The notes beneath the pieces were generated by a model. It searched no databases. It was not told the origin of the DNA and worked only from the letters and a program-made list of their open reading frames with translations. From assembly GCA_941918925.1 (NCBI GenBank), contig OW799233.1, positions 152,128,845 through 152,192,844 on the forward strand: a stretch of DNA of 64,000 nt. Reading direction: 5' to 3'. A program made the position numbers and the translations under genes. The stretch comes from Phyto melanocephala. Its lineage: Eukaryota; Arthropoda; Insecta; Diptera; Rhinophoridae. Positions 33,531 to 46,272 of the stretch are shown one piece after another; the first letter of the stretch is position 1; each line of letters begins with the position of its first letter.

Positions 33531-34753
33531 TTCAATAATTTAAAAAAATAATCTTTTGCAAATAATTCAAAATAAATGCTAAAAATTTGAAAAATATAAT
33601 TTTTAAGTTATACATACAACAACAGTAACAAAAACAAAAACCAAAAATTTATGTTTAAAACTACGTATAAGCCAGACAATATGTAAGTCTTTACTGACTA
33701 CAGACTACATCACAATAATGCCGACGGTACGTTGAAGTCATCAAGAAGTCTATTATTCAGTAAAAGCATGTCATTACCAAGTTCTTGATGGGTACATTGG
33801 TAAAAGAACACTACTTAAAAAACAGGCATTTTTATCGATTTATTTATGTATTTTATGTAGATTGTTTAAATGATTTTGTTGTTGTTGTTGTTGTAACCCA
33901 TATACTTGTCAACTTTTAAAGAGTCTTTGAAAGGAAATGTTTTATTATTGTGTCAATCATAAATGTTTTGTGCGATTTTTTTTTCTTTTTCTATTACTTT
34001 TTTTCTAGTTACATTTTAACAACTCAATAGATAAAAAAACAACAAAAACAAAATGAATACATAAATCTAAAATGAAAATTGAAAGCAATTTTCTATTTAA
34101 CAATCGCACTTCAGGCCTGAGACTACAAAAATGGATAAACAAAAGAACACAGAAAACAAATCAAGTTTGAAGTACATTTTTTTCGAATTTCACCAGACCA
34201 AACAGATTTATTATTTGGTTAACCAAAACAATATAAAGTAAATGGAAAAGAAATATTATTTTAAAGAGGGGGCAGCGAGTGATCAAAATATTAACCATAA
34301 TATGTATGTAAAAATTTTAATAAATATTTGCATAATTGTTTTGTGTTGTTTAGCATTATTTTCTTTTTTAACCGAAAGAAAATTGTTGGACAAAATTGTT
34401 GTAGAAATTAACTGAATAATAAATTGACACTGAATAAATTTTTCTAAATTTCATATCATATACTCAAATTTAAATAAAACAAAGTGTGTGTCTGTTGTCA
34501 TCGAAATTGTTTATTTGTTTTAAAGGACTTTCGACGACTCCATGTTTTATACATATAATAAAAAGTCAATGATTTAGGCTAAATTCTTTTGATGATACGG
34601 CTAATGTTTGCTTTAGATCTAGTATTAATTATGACTTATTCGAAGAGATCCTCACAAGAAAATGTCTAATGCAGTCAAACCGCCAGATCGCGGCGAGGTG
34701 TATATGTCCTTAAATTACTTGTGCAGAATTTCCAATGTGGCATGAACTGTGTA
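33531..34753. other. No feature recognised
   Basis: AT-rich; (GTT)n-like run at about 33878-33894. Nothing else that I can support. Confidence 0.4.
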
Positions 34754-35445
34754 CACGCAAAGAAAAACCATGGTTACAACATGATCACGACGGTCATATT
34801 ATTTTTTCTAAAACAATATTTGGTTGTCGAAAACAAGTAATAGTTATTTTTGTTTCATTTCATCGTATATTTTGTCACGAAAATCAAGCATTTGTTTGAA
34901 TTGTTATCATTTAAAAATAGTATGATGTATAAATATTAATTTGACAAAAATAACATTATATTCAAAAGCATTATAAATTAAAAATAATCATTAAATAATA
35001 AGTGAGACAACAGTATGATTACAAAATAATCAAGCTATGATTTTTTTAATAATAATTTGATTTCAATTGTTCTTCTTCTTGCTGAATAAATTTTTATTAT
35101 TTTAAAAGTTTTAAATGTCAAAAAAAAGGAACAAAAATTTTGAAAAATTAAAGAAAATTTAAAAACAAACGAGAAAATGTAAAAAAAATATGGTATAAAA
35201 ATTGCAATTAAATTGGTGAGTACAATCAATATGTGTATGTTACAGAAAAAGACAATAATTTGCCGTAAAAAAGCAAAGATTGTCGATTTTAATTGTAGTC
35301 ATATATATGATTATTAAATGATGCTACAATTAAACATAATAATGATAACTGGTAACCATTATTATTTTAAACATAATCATACAATTCAATCATAGTATGT
35401 TGCTCTTCGATTATGGTTACCACAACCATATTTTTTCTTTGCGTG
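34754..35445. mobile_element. TIR element of ~690 bp with TA flanks
   Basis: Ends CACGCAAAGAAAAACCATGG and TTTTTTCTTTGCGTG, each next to TA. Subterminal GGTTAC and GTAACC continue the inverted repeat for about 35 bp with mismatches. The interior is AT-rich, with repeated ATAATCAT/ATGATTAT motifs in both orientations. Probably Tc1/mariner-type MITE by TA target; non-coding. Confidence 0.65.
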
Positions 35446-35589
35446 TAGGCAAGTTCTTGTGATCAACGCGAAATCAGCTGCTTTGAATTCCCCCTCACAC
35501 ACTCGCGAACAGCGACAATGTTTTATATTGTTGTTAACGTACTCGTTTATTCAGAAAGGGGTCTTCGCCCATTAAAAAAAAAACAATTA
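35446..35589. other. No feature recognised
   Basis: Short unique-looking gap between repeats. Confidence 0.3.
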
Positions 35590-36900
35590 AGAATACTATA
35601 TTCAGTCTTGGTGAATCTTTTATCATGTACATAAGTATTAAATTAAATTTTAACAATTTTTTTGAAGATTTTTGGGCAAATAAAAAAAATGGGAAAATTT
35701 TCACTCCTGAAAACCCGGATTTTGAGCTCATTTTTCTGCAGAGCAAAAACGGTTAAATATATTGCAAATCTGATTTCACCAGTCGATTCTGCAGCAAAAA
35801 TTAATACAATGAACGTTTTTTGAATCCTTAAAAAAGTTCCAAAAACCAAATCTAATTTTTTTTTTCAATTTTTATGTGTTTTTTTTTAACATGCACGATA
35901 AAAAGGCATTTTAAGCTTAGCAAAACGGTACCAATATTTTGTTTTTATCACAACCCGTTAAAAAGTTATGAGACTTCAAAATTATTTTATAACAAAAAAA
36001 AAAAATTGATAAAAAAAAGTTTACAAATTTTTGTATTGTTTCAAATGATTTATTTAAAGTAATTTTAAACAATCTCAGAGTTATCTACTGCGGCTATAGC
36101 TAAACGATTTAAACCATCTTTATTTTTCAGCAAACACGAATCGTTTAGTCTTGAAATTCGGCCAACTAGTTGTATACTTATTAAGTATACTAAGCACACC
36201 GTTGCTTAGCCGAGATTTCAGGTTTAATGTTTTACTCCATTTTGCTTTATCACTTCAGACATTTTCTTTGATTTTACTCAAGGCATATTTATTCATCAGG
36301 TAATTGCAGTTCGAAGAGAATTTTTTGTTTATATTTTTTTTATATGAAGTTTGACATTTGAAATAAATTAGAAAAGAGAGAAAATTGTTTTTTATTTATG
36401 CATTTTGACAGCTGAAATTTAAAATAAGTGTTGAAAAAAATAATCAGCTGGCGAATCAAGAGTACCTGATGAATAAATATGCCTTGGATTTTACTTTTAA
36501 AATACATTTAAAAAGTCTATTTTATTTTTATAGTCTAAGTACTCAAGCCTTTCATTTGATACCCATATTGATAGTGGGAGAAAAAATTATACGCCATTCT
36601 TGACTTTAACTTGTTATAGCTTAGTGCATTCTGCTGGTCAATCCGTTTCAGTTATTGCCCTTATTGTGGGTTAGAACGGCGGAATTTTAATTACTATATT
36701 TGACCCATATATACTCATTTGATTTCCGACAACATATTGGTTTTTAAATTTTTCATAGTTTACTGTATTATACTGAAAAGATTTAGGTGGATAAATTTTA
36801 AATTTTAAATTTGTTTACATGGTATTATATTTTGCTAGTCAAGCAATTTTTCTTAATACCCAAATTGTTCTACTGTTTATCCAGAAGCTGAAAAATATCG
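35590..36900 (-). mobile_element. Family C Helentron-like repeat, copy C3, degenerate
   Basis: Shared 3' end on the minus strand at 35588-35630 (GAATACTATATTCAGTCTTG, GTGAATCTTTTAT), then a ~530-base stretch that does not match other C copies, then family C interior from about 36190 (TTTCAGGTTTAATGTTTTAC, TCATTTGATACCCATATTGA). The 5' hairpin end is not seen. Interrupted by a MITE at 36279-36486. Confidence 0.5.
36279..36486. mobile_element. 208-bp MITE with perfect 9-bp target duplication
   Basis: Ends CAAGGCATATTTATTCATCA and TGATGAATAAATATGCCTTG are perfect inverted copies continuing with GGTA/TACC. The flanks GATTTTACT are identical on both sides (36270-36278 and 36487-36495). It interrupts family C at TTTGATTTT. 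A second copy, inverted, is at 54784-54992. A 9-bp duplication suggests a MULE- or Merlin-like transposase; inference. Confidence 0.88.
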
Positions 36901-36964
36901 ATTTTCGTTCGTAAATTTTAGGAAAGACAGCAAGGCAATTGTGAAGCTAGAATTGTTAAATGAG

Positions 36965-37480
36965 AGATTTTTTATCAAAGTTGAGATTGAAAAGTACCCA
37001 AAAGGTACTTTTCCGCATTTATGGTACTTTCGTATTTTTCACGTTTATGAACCTAAAATTTTTAAATTAGTGACTATTAATCCAAGTTGAAATTAAAAAT
37101 ATATTCGACAATCAAAACAGCACTACTGATTTACATCAAAAATGAAAATGATATGGGCGACACAAAATTTACTTTTCTCATTTTTATTGTACTTTTTATA
37201 TTTTTTATGTTTGTGAATACAGATTTCTTAAATAAGTTATATTGATTAAGGATGAGACGAAAGATTTTATTGTTACTTTTTCTGTTTTTTTTTTTCGATT
37301 TATGTTTTTTTTCGATTTTGTATGTTTTGGAATTTATATATAGAATTCTGAAATTAAGTACGTTTTATCCAAGTTTTGTTGGCGAATTATTGAGAAGGAC
37401 AAAATGTAACTTTGCTTAGTTTAAAAGTTATTTTTGTATCTTTTGTATTTGTGAACCTAAAATTTTTAAACTCAGAAGCA
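36965..37480. repeat. Degenerate tandem repeat
   Basis: The phrase ACTTT.(C)GTATTTTTCACG... GTTTATGAACCTAAAATTTT (37020-37065) recurs near 37190-37225 and 37420-37465 (TTTGTGAACCTAAAATTTTT). Units are about 200 bp and strongly diverged. Confidence 0.4.
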
Positions 37481-38025
37481 TTGGTATTGGCTTAGAAAAA
37501 ATATATGTATGTTCCCAATATGTCCTTGCAATACTTGACCAGACAACAATTACTAAGAACTGCGCTAGCAAAGTTGTGAATATAGTAGTACCTTAATTTA
37601 AATAACTTAAATTAAAAAAGAAATACAGATTTTTTTAAGTTATTAAATTAATTTATATTTAATAAATTTAGTATAATACAAATTAAAAAATTGTCTTTAA
37701 TTGAAATTAATTCTACCAAAAGTCTATACAAGTTTTACACATTGTTTTACAAGTTTAAAAAGATTATTTTTATTTTCAATATATCCTACTCGCCTCCTTG
37801 TACGAGTAGAAAATAAAAAAAAAAAAGGCAAAAAGTCTTTAGAAAGACGCACATACATACATACTTGTATAAAGTAAGTGCTGTTTCGAATGTAAGAGTT
37901 TGAAAAAAGGATTTTTTTGAAGAAACTAACTTTTGTAATCAATAACAGGAGAAAAGAAGTAAAAAATGTAAATAGAAGCTGCAAAAGGCTTATAACCTTC
38001 ACAATTAGTGTTTTTTGTTAATATA
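37481..38025. other. No feature recognised
   Basis: AT-rich; no gene or repeat that I can support. Confidence 0.35.
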
Positions 38026-38026
38026 C

Positions 38027-38690
38027 ATATGGGCGTTTCCATGAATATGTCAACCACGACTGTAAAAATAAAAACTGTTGGAAGTTTTCCAATTTAAGTT
38101 AATTGATAAAAAAAACAATATCCAAAAAAAAAAAAATATAAGAGTCCAATTAGCCAATTAGTCCAATTTTTTTTTTTTTGATTTCCCTTGGATTTTATTT
38201 TAATGTCACGTACGTAGTGCAAAAACATTATTTGTCTCTGTCATTCGTATTTGAACAATCGCAAGAACTCCTATTACCTAAGAATACTATTAGAGAAAAA
38301 TCTGTCACGAACGATATTAAATTGAATTTATTATAAAATCATTTAAAGATTGTTTTCAATTAAGTATGATGGATCTTAAATGAAAAATATTTGGTTTAAT
38401 GTAAGAAATTAAAAAAAACAAAAAATACCTCCCAAGATTCGCAGATTTTTACATATTTCCATATATACCTCCAAATCACTTCTGTTTTATGTCACGTACG
38501 ATATATTCTTATTTTTCTGGATATTTCAGACAACAATGATTCGAATATAATTAATTTTTTTTTAAATAAAGTACCCTTTGAATGGAACATAAAGATCGAA
38601 TTTTGTTTCAGTTACTCTTACTTTTACAAAAATTACTCCACTTTATAGGAGTACAAATGTCACGTACGATGACATGGAAATGCCCATATA
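38027..38690. mobile_element. TIR element with recurring GTCACGTACG motif
   Basis: Left end ATATGGGCGTTTCCATGAAT, right end CATGGAAATGCCCATAT: inverted repeats of about 17 bp with one mismatch. GTCACGTACG occurs at about 38206, 38491 and 38658 and a variant GTCACGAACG at 38304. Non-coding, AT-rich interior. Superfamily not determined. Confidence 0.6.
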
Positions 38691-38869
38691 TGGTTTCAAG
38701 CACAAAAATATTTTAAGTTCTCAACGCCCAAAAAGCAGACAAACAGATTCGCTATAACTTATATGTGCATAAAATAAAAATTATAAAGTAAATCAGCACT
38801 AAATCATTTTGAATTTATTTCTGATTCCTTAAGTCACACAGCAAAATCGACTAGGAAGCGGCTGAGACA

Positions 38870-39665
38870 AGTTAGAATGCTATATTCAGCCATGGCGAAT
38901 CTTTTGCAACCTTCACAGTCATGTACATTTATATGTTATAATTCCAAGATAAACCTCATCGTAGTGTAACCTAGATTTCAGATTTTTGTTGCAGGTCATT
39001 TTATATCGTATTCCATTTTTGATTTTAAGTTTGTTAATAATTTTCTATATTCCACTGGTCAAGGGCTTCTGTTTGAATCGCATTTTGATGGTATTAAATA
39101 TAATGTATCCGCCATTTTGTTTTAGACAGCATCTAAAATTTTAATGTTGTTAACTGCATTCTGCTAGTCCAGGCATTTACAAGGCAATTTGATGTCTCTA
39201 TCGGATCTTGAATTTTAAAAAATTTATTTTCCTTATAATTCCCTATAACTTTGCCGTTCAGTGACAGATTTGTCTGAAACTTTTTACAAATAGCCCTAGA
39301 GGGATATCGTATATATAATTGTAATAGCCTTGTCTATAAATTATTCGAAAGTTTAAACTATAAATTTTTTATTTCAAATAAAAGAGAAAAACAGAGGTTG
39401 TCATGTTTTTTTTGCTTCTATCATAGCAAGTTATGGCCCGATTCTGTTGATTTACAATTAAGTTTATCTCCCGATGAGTTTCTAAGAGCATACGCTACAG
39501 GTATGTGTAACATATGGGGACATCAAAAAGTTTACACACGGACAGTTGGGAATGGCTCGATGGACTTTCCTCTTTATAAGCTTTCAGGAAATGTACACTT
39601 AACTGACCTCAAATTAATAGTTTAGAAATTACAAACAGAATAACAACGATATATACAAACTTAGC
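38870..39665 (-). mobile_element. Family C Helentron-like repeat, copy C4
   Basis: Minus-strand 3' end at 38870-38925 (AGACAAGTTAGAATGCTATA, hairpin TTCAGC-CAT-GGCGAA), family C interior (ATTTCAGATTTTTG, ATTCCACTGGTCAAGG) and the 5' part near 39570-39650 (AAGCTTTCAGGAAATG, GAAATTACAAACAGAATAAC). Diverged; the terminal TATACCC is lost. Confidence 0.6.
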
Positions 39666-40835
39666 ACTACTGCTACGCCTATTCTAGTGTCATCTAAAAA
39701 AACTACGGCCCAATAATATCTCTAAACCATATTCCCCGCCAAGTTATCATTTTTAGCGAATGCTTTGGCCCATATTTGACAATTATGCTTGTCGACGTAT
39801 TTAATAGCCGGGTGAGAAATAACCTTCAAAACTGTATACTTTAAAAGCAAACTTATTTTAACTACAAATGTTAATTAAACATTTATAAATCAAATTTCAA
39901 ATGAAAACCTTTGATAATTTTTATGAATAATGCAGTAAATATTGTTTTTGTTAAACTTCTTCTTGATATAATCAAATTTCAACATCAATTGATTGTTGTA
40001 TGTTTTGACAGGACAATCATTAAACAATTTAAACAATTATTAACCAAAAATAACGGTCACGCTTATTTTACAAAATATTTACCAAATATGAACGTAGCTT
40101 AAGTTTTGTTTCAAACACATTGTTAAAAGCCTATTGACAAAGGTGCTTAATAGGATTAAAATGTAAATAGAATTTTTAGGTTCAATAAATTTTTCTTTTT
40201 ACCTTATTTTATAAAGTACTTGCGACTTTTATGTTCACTCAAATTTTATGTAAATTGGCACTGCTTAACGACTTAAAAATGTTAAACACATCCGCAAATA
40301 AAATACTTGTTTTTTTTGAGATGAATAACTTACCGGATACGTAAACATCACTACTCTTGCTAAGACGATAGAATTCTGACGAAAAACAATAATTGTGCAC
40401 AAAACAAACTTACAAGACGATGGCAAACTTTGTCGTTTATATTTTCTCAATTTAAAAATTTCTTTAAGAACACAGCAGCATCTTAAAACTTTTTTCAAAC
40501 ATTGTAAACTTTAAAAAGAATAATTTTTTTTTATATTGTCAGCAAATATTTTTTATTTTTTCTTCAAGTTAAACAATTTGAAAATTTTTTATTATTTTTT
40601 TATTCTGTTTATGCCAAGACACACAAAAATAGAATTGTTTGTCAATAAGTCTGTGGTGCTAAGCATTTGTAGAATACAAATATAATACACTTTAAACTAG
40701 AGAAAAACGCAAATAGAACCTTTAAAATTATTACGTTTTTATCGCTTTAATGGTAAAAATTAGGTTTTTTATTACTTATGTAAGAACTTCTACGAGTACA
40801 ATCCAGCACAAATCTATTGTCATTTATGAATTAAA
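39666..40835. other. No feature recognised
   Basis: AT-rich with no coding frame or repeat that I can support. Confidence 0.35.
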
Positions 40836-40861
40836 GTGAGTGAGTGAGTGAGTGAGTGAGT
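40836..40861. repeat. (GTGA)n microsatellite
   Basis: Six and a half GTGA units, at the place where a family C 3' terminus would be expected. Confidence 0.9.
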
Positions 40862-41432
40862 TTAGTGATTACAGCGTATCTTATCATAGATTTCAGATTT
40901 AATATAAAACGCCATTTTGCTTTATTATTTCCGATGCCATATTTTTATTACAATTTTTACTTCAAGCCCTTTCATTTGATTCGAATATTATGGGGTTAAG
41001 TTTTTACACATTAATATGAAATACTTATATAAGTTTTATTATTCTTTATAATGATTATATCTGCTTAAAAATTTTCTTTTTTGCCTCTGCCGGGTTTCGA
41101 AACCAGGTTCGCTCTAAGCAATATATCACGTTTGTATGGATGTGTTGTTGTTGTATTGTTTTTTTTTTTCTAATATCTAAGATGTTTATGAACCGATTTT
41201 TCTGATTTCAATACCGATCTGCAGACATATATTTCTGATATTTTTATACTAAGCATGGGTCTGAGCGATGTCGTAGGGCTTTAAAAAACATACACCCGGA
41301 CATGCATTGCTCAATCGACTTTCCTTGTCATAAGCTTTCATAAAATATATACTTTGTGTGATCGCAAGCGTATATTGTAGAAATTTCACACAGAATGGCG
41401 AACCTATATCTTTGCACACACTGTGAAGGGTA
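40862..41432 (-). mobile_element. Family C Helentron-like repeat, copy C5
   Basis: Interior phrase ATTTCAGATTTAATATAAAA, GCCATTTTGCTTTATTATTT, then CATAAGCTTTCATAAAATAT, ATATACTTTGTGTGATCG, CACACAGAATGGCGAACCTA and end ACTGTGAAGGGTAAAAA. The 3' hairpin terminus is missing and replaced by the (GTGA)n run. Confidence 0.6.
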
Positions 41433-43340
41433 AAAAAAGAGAAAAAAAACTATTTGTTGTTTTTTAGTAATTAAGGTTGTTACTTAAACTTCTACTGTTA
41501 AAGTTTTAAACTTTAATGGCACTGGACAATAAAAAAAAATATGTTTCCAATAACGAACTCTCGTAGAAGGACCCCCTTCTCACGATGTTTCAAGTTTCAA
41601 ATAAATCTAAATATTAATTTAGAAATTCTATATCTATTTGCATATTGTTTTTTATTTAATCACCAAAAAGTATTTTTAGAAGCACTAATGTTCAATCACA
41701 CACACGCACACACACATCCGATGCTTTTAACTACTGCCTACACAATCTTTTGAATAGAATAAGGGCGGTTTGTTGTCGTAATATAATGGTAAATATTGTT
41801 GTTGTAGCTATAATTTTCTGGTTAAATTTAATATTTAGTTGACTAGTTGAAAATTAATATATATAAAATTTAATTTAATTTAAAGTTGCGCCAAAATTCA
41901 AAGAATTTTCTGAATAAAAAAAAACTAAGAAAATTGTCAAACCATTCTCCTTAAATATTTCATTCTGGAAATATATCTAAGCAACTATTTAGAAGTTTTT
42001 TTAGTTATAACCATTTTATTTGTAACCACAAAACGTATGTTGTGTTTTGACTCCTTATAAAAGTATTTTAGCCAACACTTTTATCCAACCCGCTTTACAT
42101 ATATGCCTACTTATCTACTCTAATGTCAAAAAGTTTCTTCCAATAGGGCCTACCAAGCATTGACAGTTGATAGCGGACATATTATTGTATATACATCTGT
42201 CGAATTGGTTATCATGTATTCAATTTGTTTTGCCAAGTCCGCAAGGCTAGAAAAAGCACGTATAAATTATAAATTGGTAATTGACTATTCACAAAGTGGA
42301 TAAACTTAAGTGCAATTAATCAGCAAACAATAAACCAATACCCGTACGAGGACGAAACGCATAATCTGACGAAAACAATATCACTATCCATGGGAGTATG
42401 AGAGAAAAATCAAAACTTGTAATTTCACGTTACTCGCAAGACCACAACTTTTTAAAAAATTCAACTAATCCAGAAGCTGGCGATAAATGGCAATAGACAA
42501 CGATGTATGTCCTAGATTAACTAATTTCATTTTTTTTTACAAAAAAATCATCTTCAACAACTGTGCAAATTTTTGGATGCATAAGTACGTCAGCAAATAT
42601 TATTGTAAAATTTAGGACGATGCAATCCAAATAAAATTCAATTATATCCAATAAATCCTAAAAAAGTTACTGTTTTGTGTCGACTTTTTTTACTACGACA
42701 ACCTCCATATAAGAAAATGATTATTTTTCTATATCTGCAAAACTGCACTTGTAAGGCACACTTAATTTTTTATGGGTAACTCTTAGAACAAAGTGCTTGT
42801 TCCAACAAAAAAAGAAAAAGGAGGGGGTACAGGTAACCCCCAAATAATAACAAAATAATTATAATTTTTCCTATATCTCCATAACTACAATAATTACAAC
42901 GTAATTATTAATTAACTCATATACAGGATTTTTATATTTCTGCAGGCTTCCGCAGAATTGCCTGCCACTTAATAACTTCGCTCATTAATAATGTAAAAAT
43001 AACTTCTGCGTGACTCACGAGCAATAAATAACGACTTTTGCACATCTTTAATTTCTTTCAAGCTCCTTATAACATCCGTTGTAAATGCTCATATCCTTTA
43101 TTAGAAAAATGTACACCAAAAATCGCAAACGAAAACTTTATTATTCCACTTGCAGAACAGCCCGTTGATCAAGGTAGGGATAATACAAAAACCAAAAGGA
43201 TATATACAACAAAAGGTCCTAGGTAAAAAAGGTCTAAGAAAATGTTCAATGTGGAAGATCATATGCCGATAAAATTAGATCACTGTCGACGTTGTGTTTT
43301 ATGTAGATCACTGAAAAAGGATAAACGTTCATATTAAACC
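41433..43340. other. No recognised gene
   Basis: Some stretches (42090-42500, 43030-43320) are less AT-rich. A 62-codon frame at 43038-43226 (CKCSYPLLEKCTPKIANENF) begins after a pyrimidine-rich TTTCAAG-type sequence, but I recognise no domain. A short CA-rich run lies at 41697-41716. Confidence 0.3.
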
Positions 43341-43499
43341 AAATTCTGTTTTTACACGGTCTATTTTACACAGTTTTGATTTTACACGGCTTAAAAATAA
43401 AGAAATATAAAATTTTTCACACGATTTGATTATATTTAGCACGATTCTAAATCTTTTGGGCCTTTTACGAAATATGTTTGTACATTTTTATTACAAATT

Positions 43500-43615
43500 T
43501 AGGGGAATTCCCTTTTTGTGGATACAAGCAAATTTACTGGTCAGAGTAATTGTAAAAAGCACAAAACTAGGGGAATTCCCTTTTAGTGCATACAAATAAA
43601 TTTATTTGTGACAGC
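43500..43615 (+). repeat. Two ~70-bp direct repeats
   Basis: AGGGGAATTCCCTTTT(T/A)GTG(G/C)ATACAA occurs at 43501 and 43570. The core GGGGAATTCCC is nearly palindromic. Confidence 0.7.
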
Positions 43616-43689
43616 AACTAGAATGTGTTTATATTTTCTGATCTATCCATGCAATCAGACGTGTTTGCTAAAGGAATTTTTTAGGTAAA

Positions 43690-43925
43690 TTTGAAATTGA
43701 AATTTTAGATCGCCTTCGAAATGAAGAACGCTCAACATTTCTTGGCAAAATGTTCAGTTAAAGCGAAGCTACAGTAAGAACTATTAAAAATTTTAACCTC
43801 AATTAGGCAATCGGTGATTTCTGGAACGAAACTATCTGTTAAATCTTCATCATACACTAGAAATGCTACTTAAGAAAAGATGGAAAAAGCACTCATAATA
43901 AAATTGAATAACCTATTCTTTTTGT
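43690..43925 (+). pseudogene. Pogo/Tigger-type transposase N-terminal relic
   Basis: Reads EILDRLRNEERSTFLGKMFS, a stop, SEATVRTIK, then after a frame change QSVISGTKLSVKSSSYTRNA and EKMEKALII. The pattern is that of the CENP-B/pogo helix-turn-helix (LDRL..GE....A...G...STV..I, then MEK.L..W). Frameshifted; the DDE domain is absent. It is cut off by the start of family A copy A5. Confidence 0.7.
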
Positions 43926-44534
43926 TTACAACATAGCTGTTTTACTTAATTGTTTTTATACCCGCCACCAAAAAAATGGTGGGGGTATATTCATTTTGTC
44001 ATTCCGTTTGTAACACATCGAAATATCCATTTTAGACCCCATAAAGTATATATATTCTAAATCGTGGTTTGATTTTATGACGATCTAGCTATGTCCGTCC
44101 GTCTGTCCGTCTGTCCGTCTGTTGAAAGCACGATAGAGGTCGCACCGAAAAAGCTAGGGGGCTCAAATTTTGCCAGAATCTTTCTTATAGACAACAGAGT
44201 TATAGCTCGAAAAGCAAGAGTAGGTCGAAAAAACCGTGTCCTTCAAACATCGAATAAAATGGAATTGTGTCCAAACGCATTAACGTAGACCCATGAAACT
44301 TCGAAGATATATTTCCTGAGTAAAAACAATATTTTTCCTTGAAAATTATTTAAATCTATGCATTAGAAGAGGAGTTATCGATCAAAATGTACGAAAATTT
44401 ATACCGCACAGTGTACTTTTCGGTATATTTAAAAACAAAAACGTCATAAAAGCAACAAAATTAGATGTACGACTCTGAAATTTTGCACACTTTGCTTTTT
44501 GGTGAGAGGCTTTTCTGCAACGGAAAATCAATAT

Positions 44535-45120
44535 GCCACGCCCACTTTTACGCCCACCTCCCATATAACGTTTTACTCAAAATTCATATAATTTCTCTCT
44601 TAATAAAGATTTTGGAATTATAAAGGGCTATATTGAAACTCCTAAGTTGTACTCATTCGCAAAAATAACTTTGACACGCCTACTATAACGCCCACTTTTC
44701 ACGTTATCTACCGTTAATGAAATTTAAAAGCTTATAAAACCGCAAAAAATTAGAGGTATGATGATAAAATTTGCTACGTATATCCCCCTAGGCATTGTCA
44801 TTACTGTTCCGGAAAATTAGGGTGCTACGCCCACTTTTACGCCCACCTCCCATATAACGTTTTACTCAAAATTCATATAATTTCTCTATTAATAAAGATT
44901 TTGGAATTATAAAGGGCTATATTGAAACACCTAAGTTGTACTCATTCGCAAAAATAACTTTGACACGCCTACTATAACGCCCAGTTTTCACGTTATAAAC
45001 CGTTAATAAAATTTCAAAGCTCATAAAACCGCCAACATTAGAGGAATGATGATCAAATTTGCTACGTATATCCTTTTAATCAATGATATTGGTGTGCCAA
45101 AAAGTTTAGGTGACACACCC
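44535..45120 (+). repeat. Internal ~293-bp direct duplication in A5
   Basis: CACGCCCACTTTTACGCCCA, CCTCCCATATAACGTTTTAC and TTTGGAATTATAAAGGGCTA recur at about 44535 and 44828 with few changes. Other copies have a single or more diverged second unit. Confidence 0.75.
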
Positions 45121-45326
45121 ACTTTAACGACTACCTCCCATACAACGGTTTATCTTAAATTCATGTAATTTCTCTATTGACAAAGTTTTTGGGAAAATAA
45201 AGGACCATATTGAGAAATCTAAGTTGTATTTATTAGCAGAAACTTTATTGACACGCCTACTTTAATGCCCACTTTCATTGAAAGACTACATTTACAAAAG
45301 CATTTTAGTAGCATATCGAAGTTATA

Positions 45327-46272
45327 AAGGGTGGTTACATTTTAAGGGCCGATGTTGATTTTAAATAAAACACAAATTATTTAAGAAATTATTATCATTT
45401 CCTTTAATAATGATAATATTTGTATGGTTCAATTATGTATTTAACAAAATATCGGCCAAATGGCCCCCCATCCTTGGCGCCACTCCTCTATCTGATGGTC
45501 CAAATTTTCAATGACAATGTTGATGCTCAATTGTTGGGCATGATGATGAGGCGAGGTTGACTGCTATTTTGCCACACTATCGCAAAAACCAGCAGTGGTT
45601 CCCATTCAACGAACTAAGAAGGCATTCACAGATTTTCTATATCGAAGTTATAAAGGGTGGTTAAATTTTAAGGGCTGATATTGAATTTAAATAAAAAACA
45701 AGTTATTTAGGAAATAATTATTATTTCTTTTTGTAATGATAATATTTGTACGGTTCAATTATGTATTTAACAAAATATCGGCCAAATGACCCCCCCCATC
45801 CTTGGCGCCACGCCTCTATATGATGGTCCAAATTTTCAATGACAATGTTGATGCTCAATTGTTGGGCACGATGATGAGTCGAGGTTGACTGCTATTTTGC
45901 CACACTATCGCAAAAACCAGCAGTGGTTCCCATTCAAAGAACTAAGAAGGCATTCACAGATTTTCTAACATTTTAAACAGACCTGTTTTGCAGAAATTTA
46001 AATATTTTTTACAATTCTCCCGATTGTGGACGAATTTGAACGATTATGTTGATCAAAAGAATTACGAAGTGCACAAAATGCATTTTGATTTGAACGCCCA
46101 TTTTTATAAAAAAAACCTGAATAACTTTAAAGCGTTGCTCATTTGCGTATCTTTCCACGGATCAAATTGAGTAAGTTTGAAATTGAGAAATATCAAGTGA
46201 GATGCAGAAAACAAGTTTAAATACTAGGTGTAGTTCACCTTCAACATGGGCCCTTAAAATTTAATCACTCTC
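45327..46272 (-). mobile_element. Mariner-derived insert in A5, partially duplicated
   Basis: Begins AAGGGTGGTTACATTTTAAG at 45327. A second start with its flank (ATCGAAGTTATAAAGGGTGG) occurs at 45641. The end TTTAATCACTCTC lies next to TA at 46272. The minus strand at 46020-46165 encodes the helix-turn-helix N-terminus seen in A2. Confidence 0.78.

Noticed and set aside
35534..36062. Overlapping 60-70-codon frames on both strands
   Set aside because: AT-rich, Lys/Phe-rich products in a stretch inserted in family C; no domain.
44091..44564. 65- and 60-codon frames near 44 kb
   Set aside because: Translations of family A sequence (GTCCGTCTGTCC read as SVRLSVCPSV).
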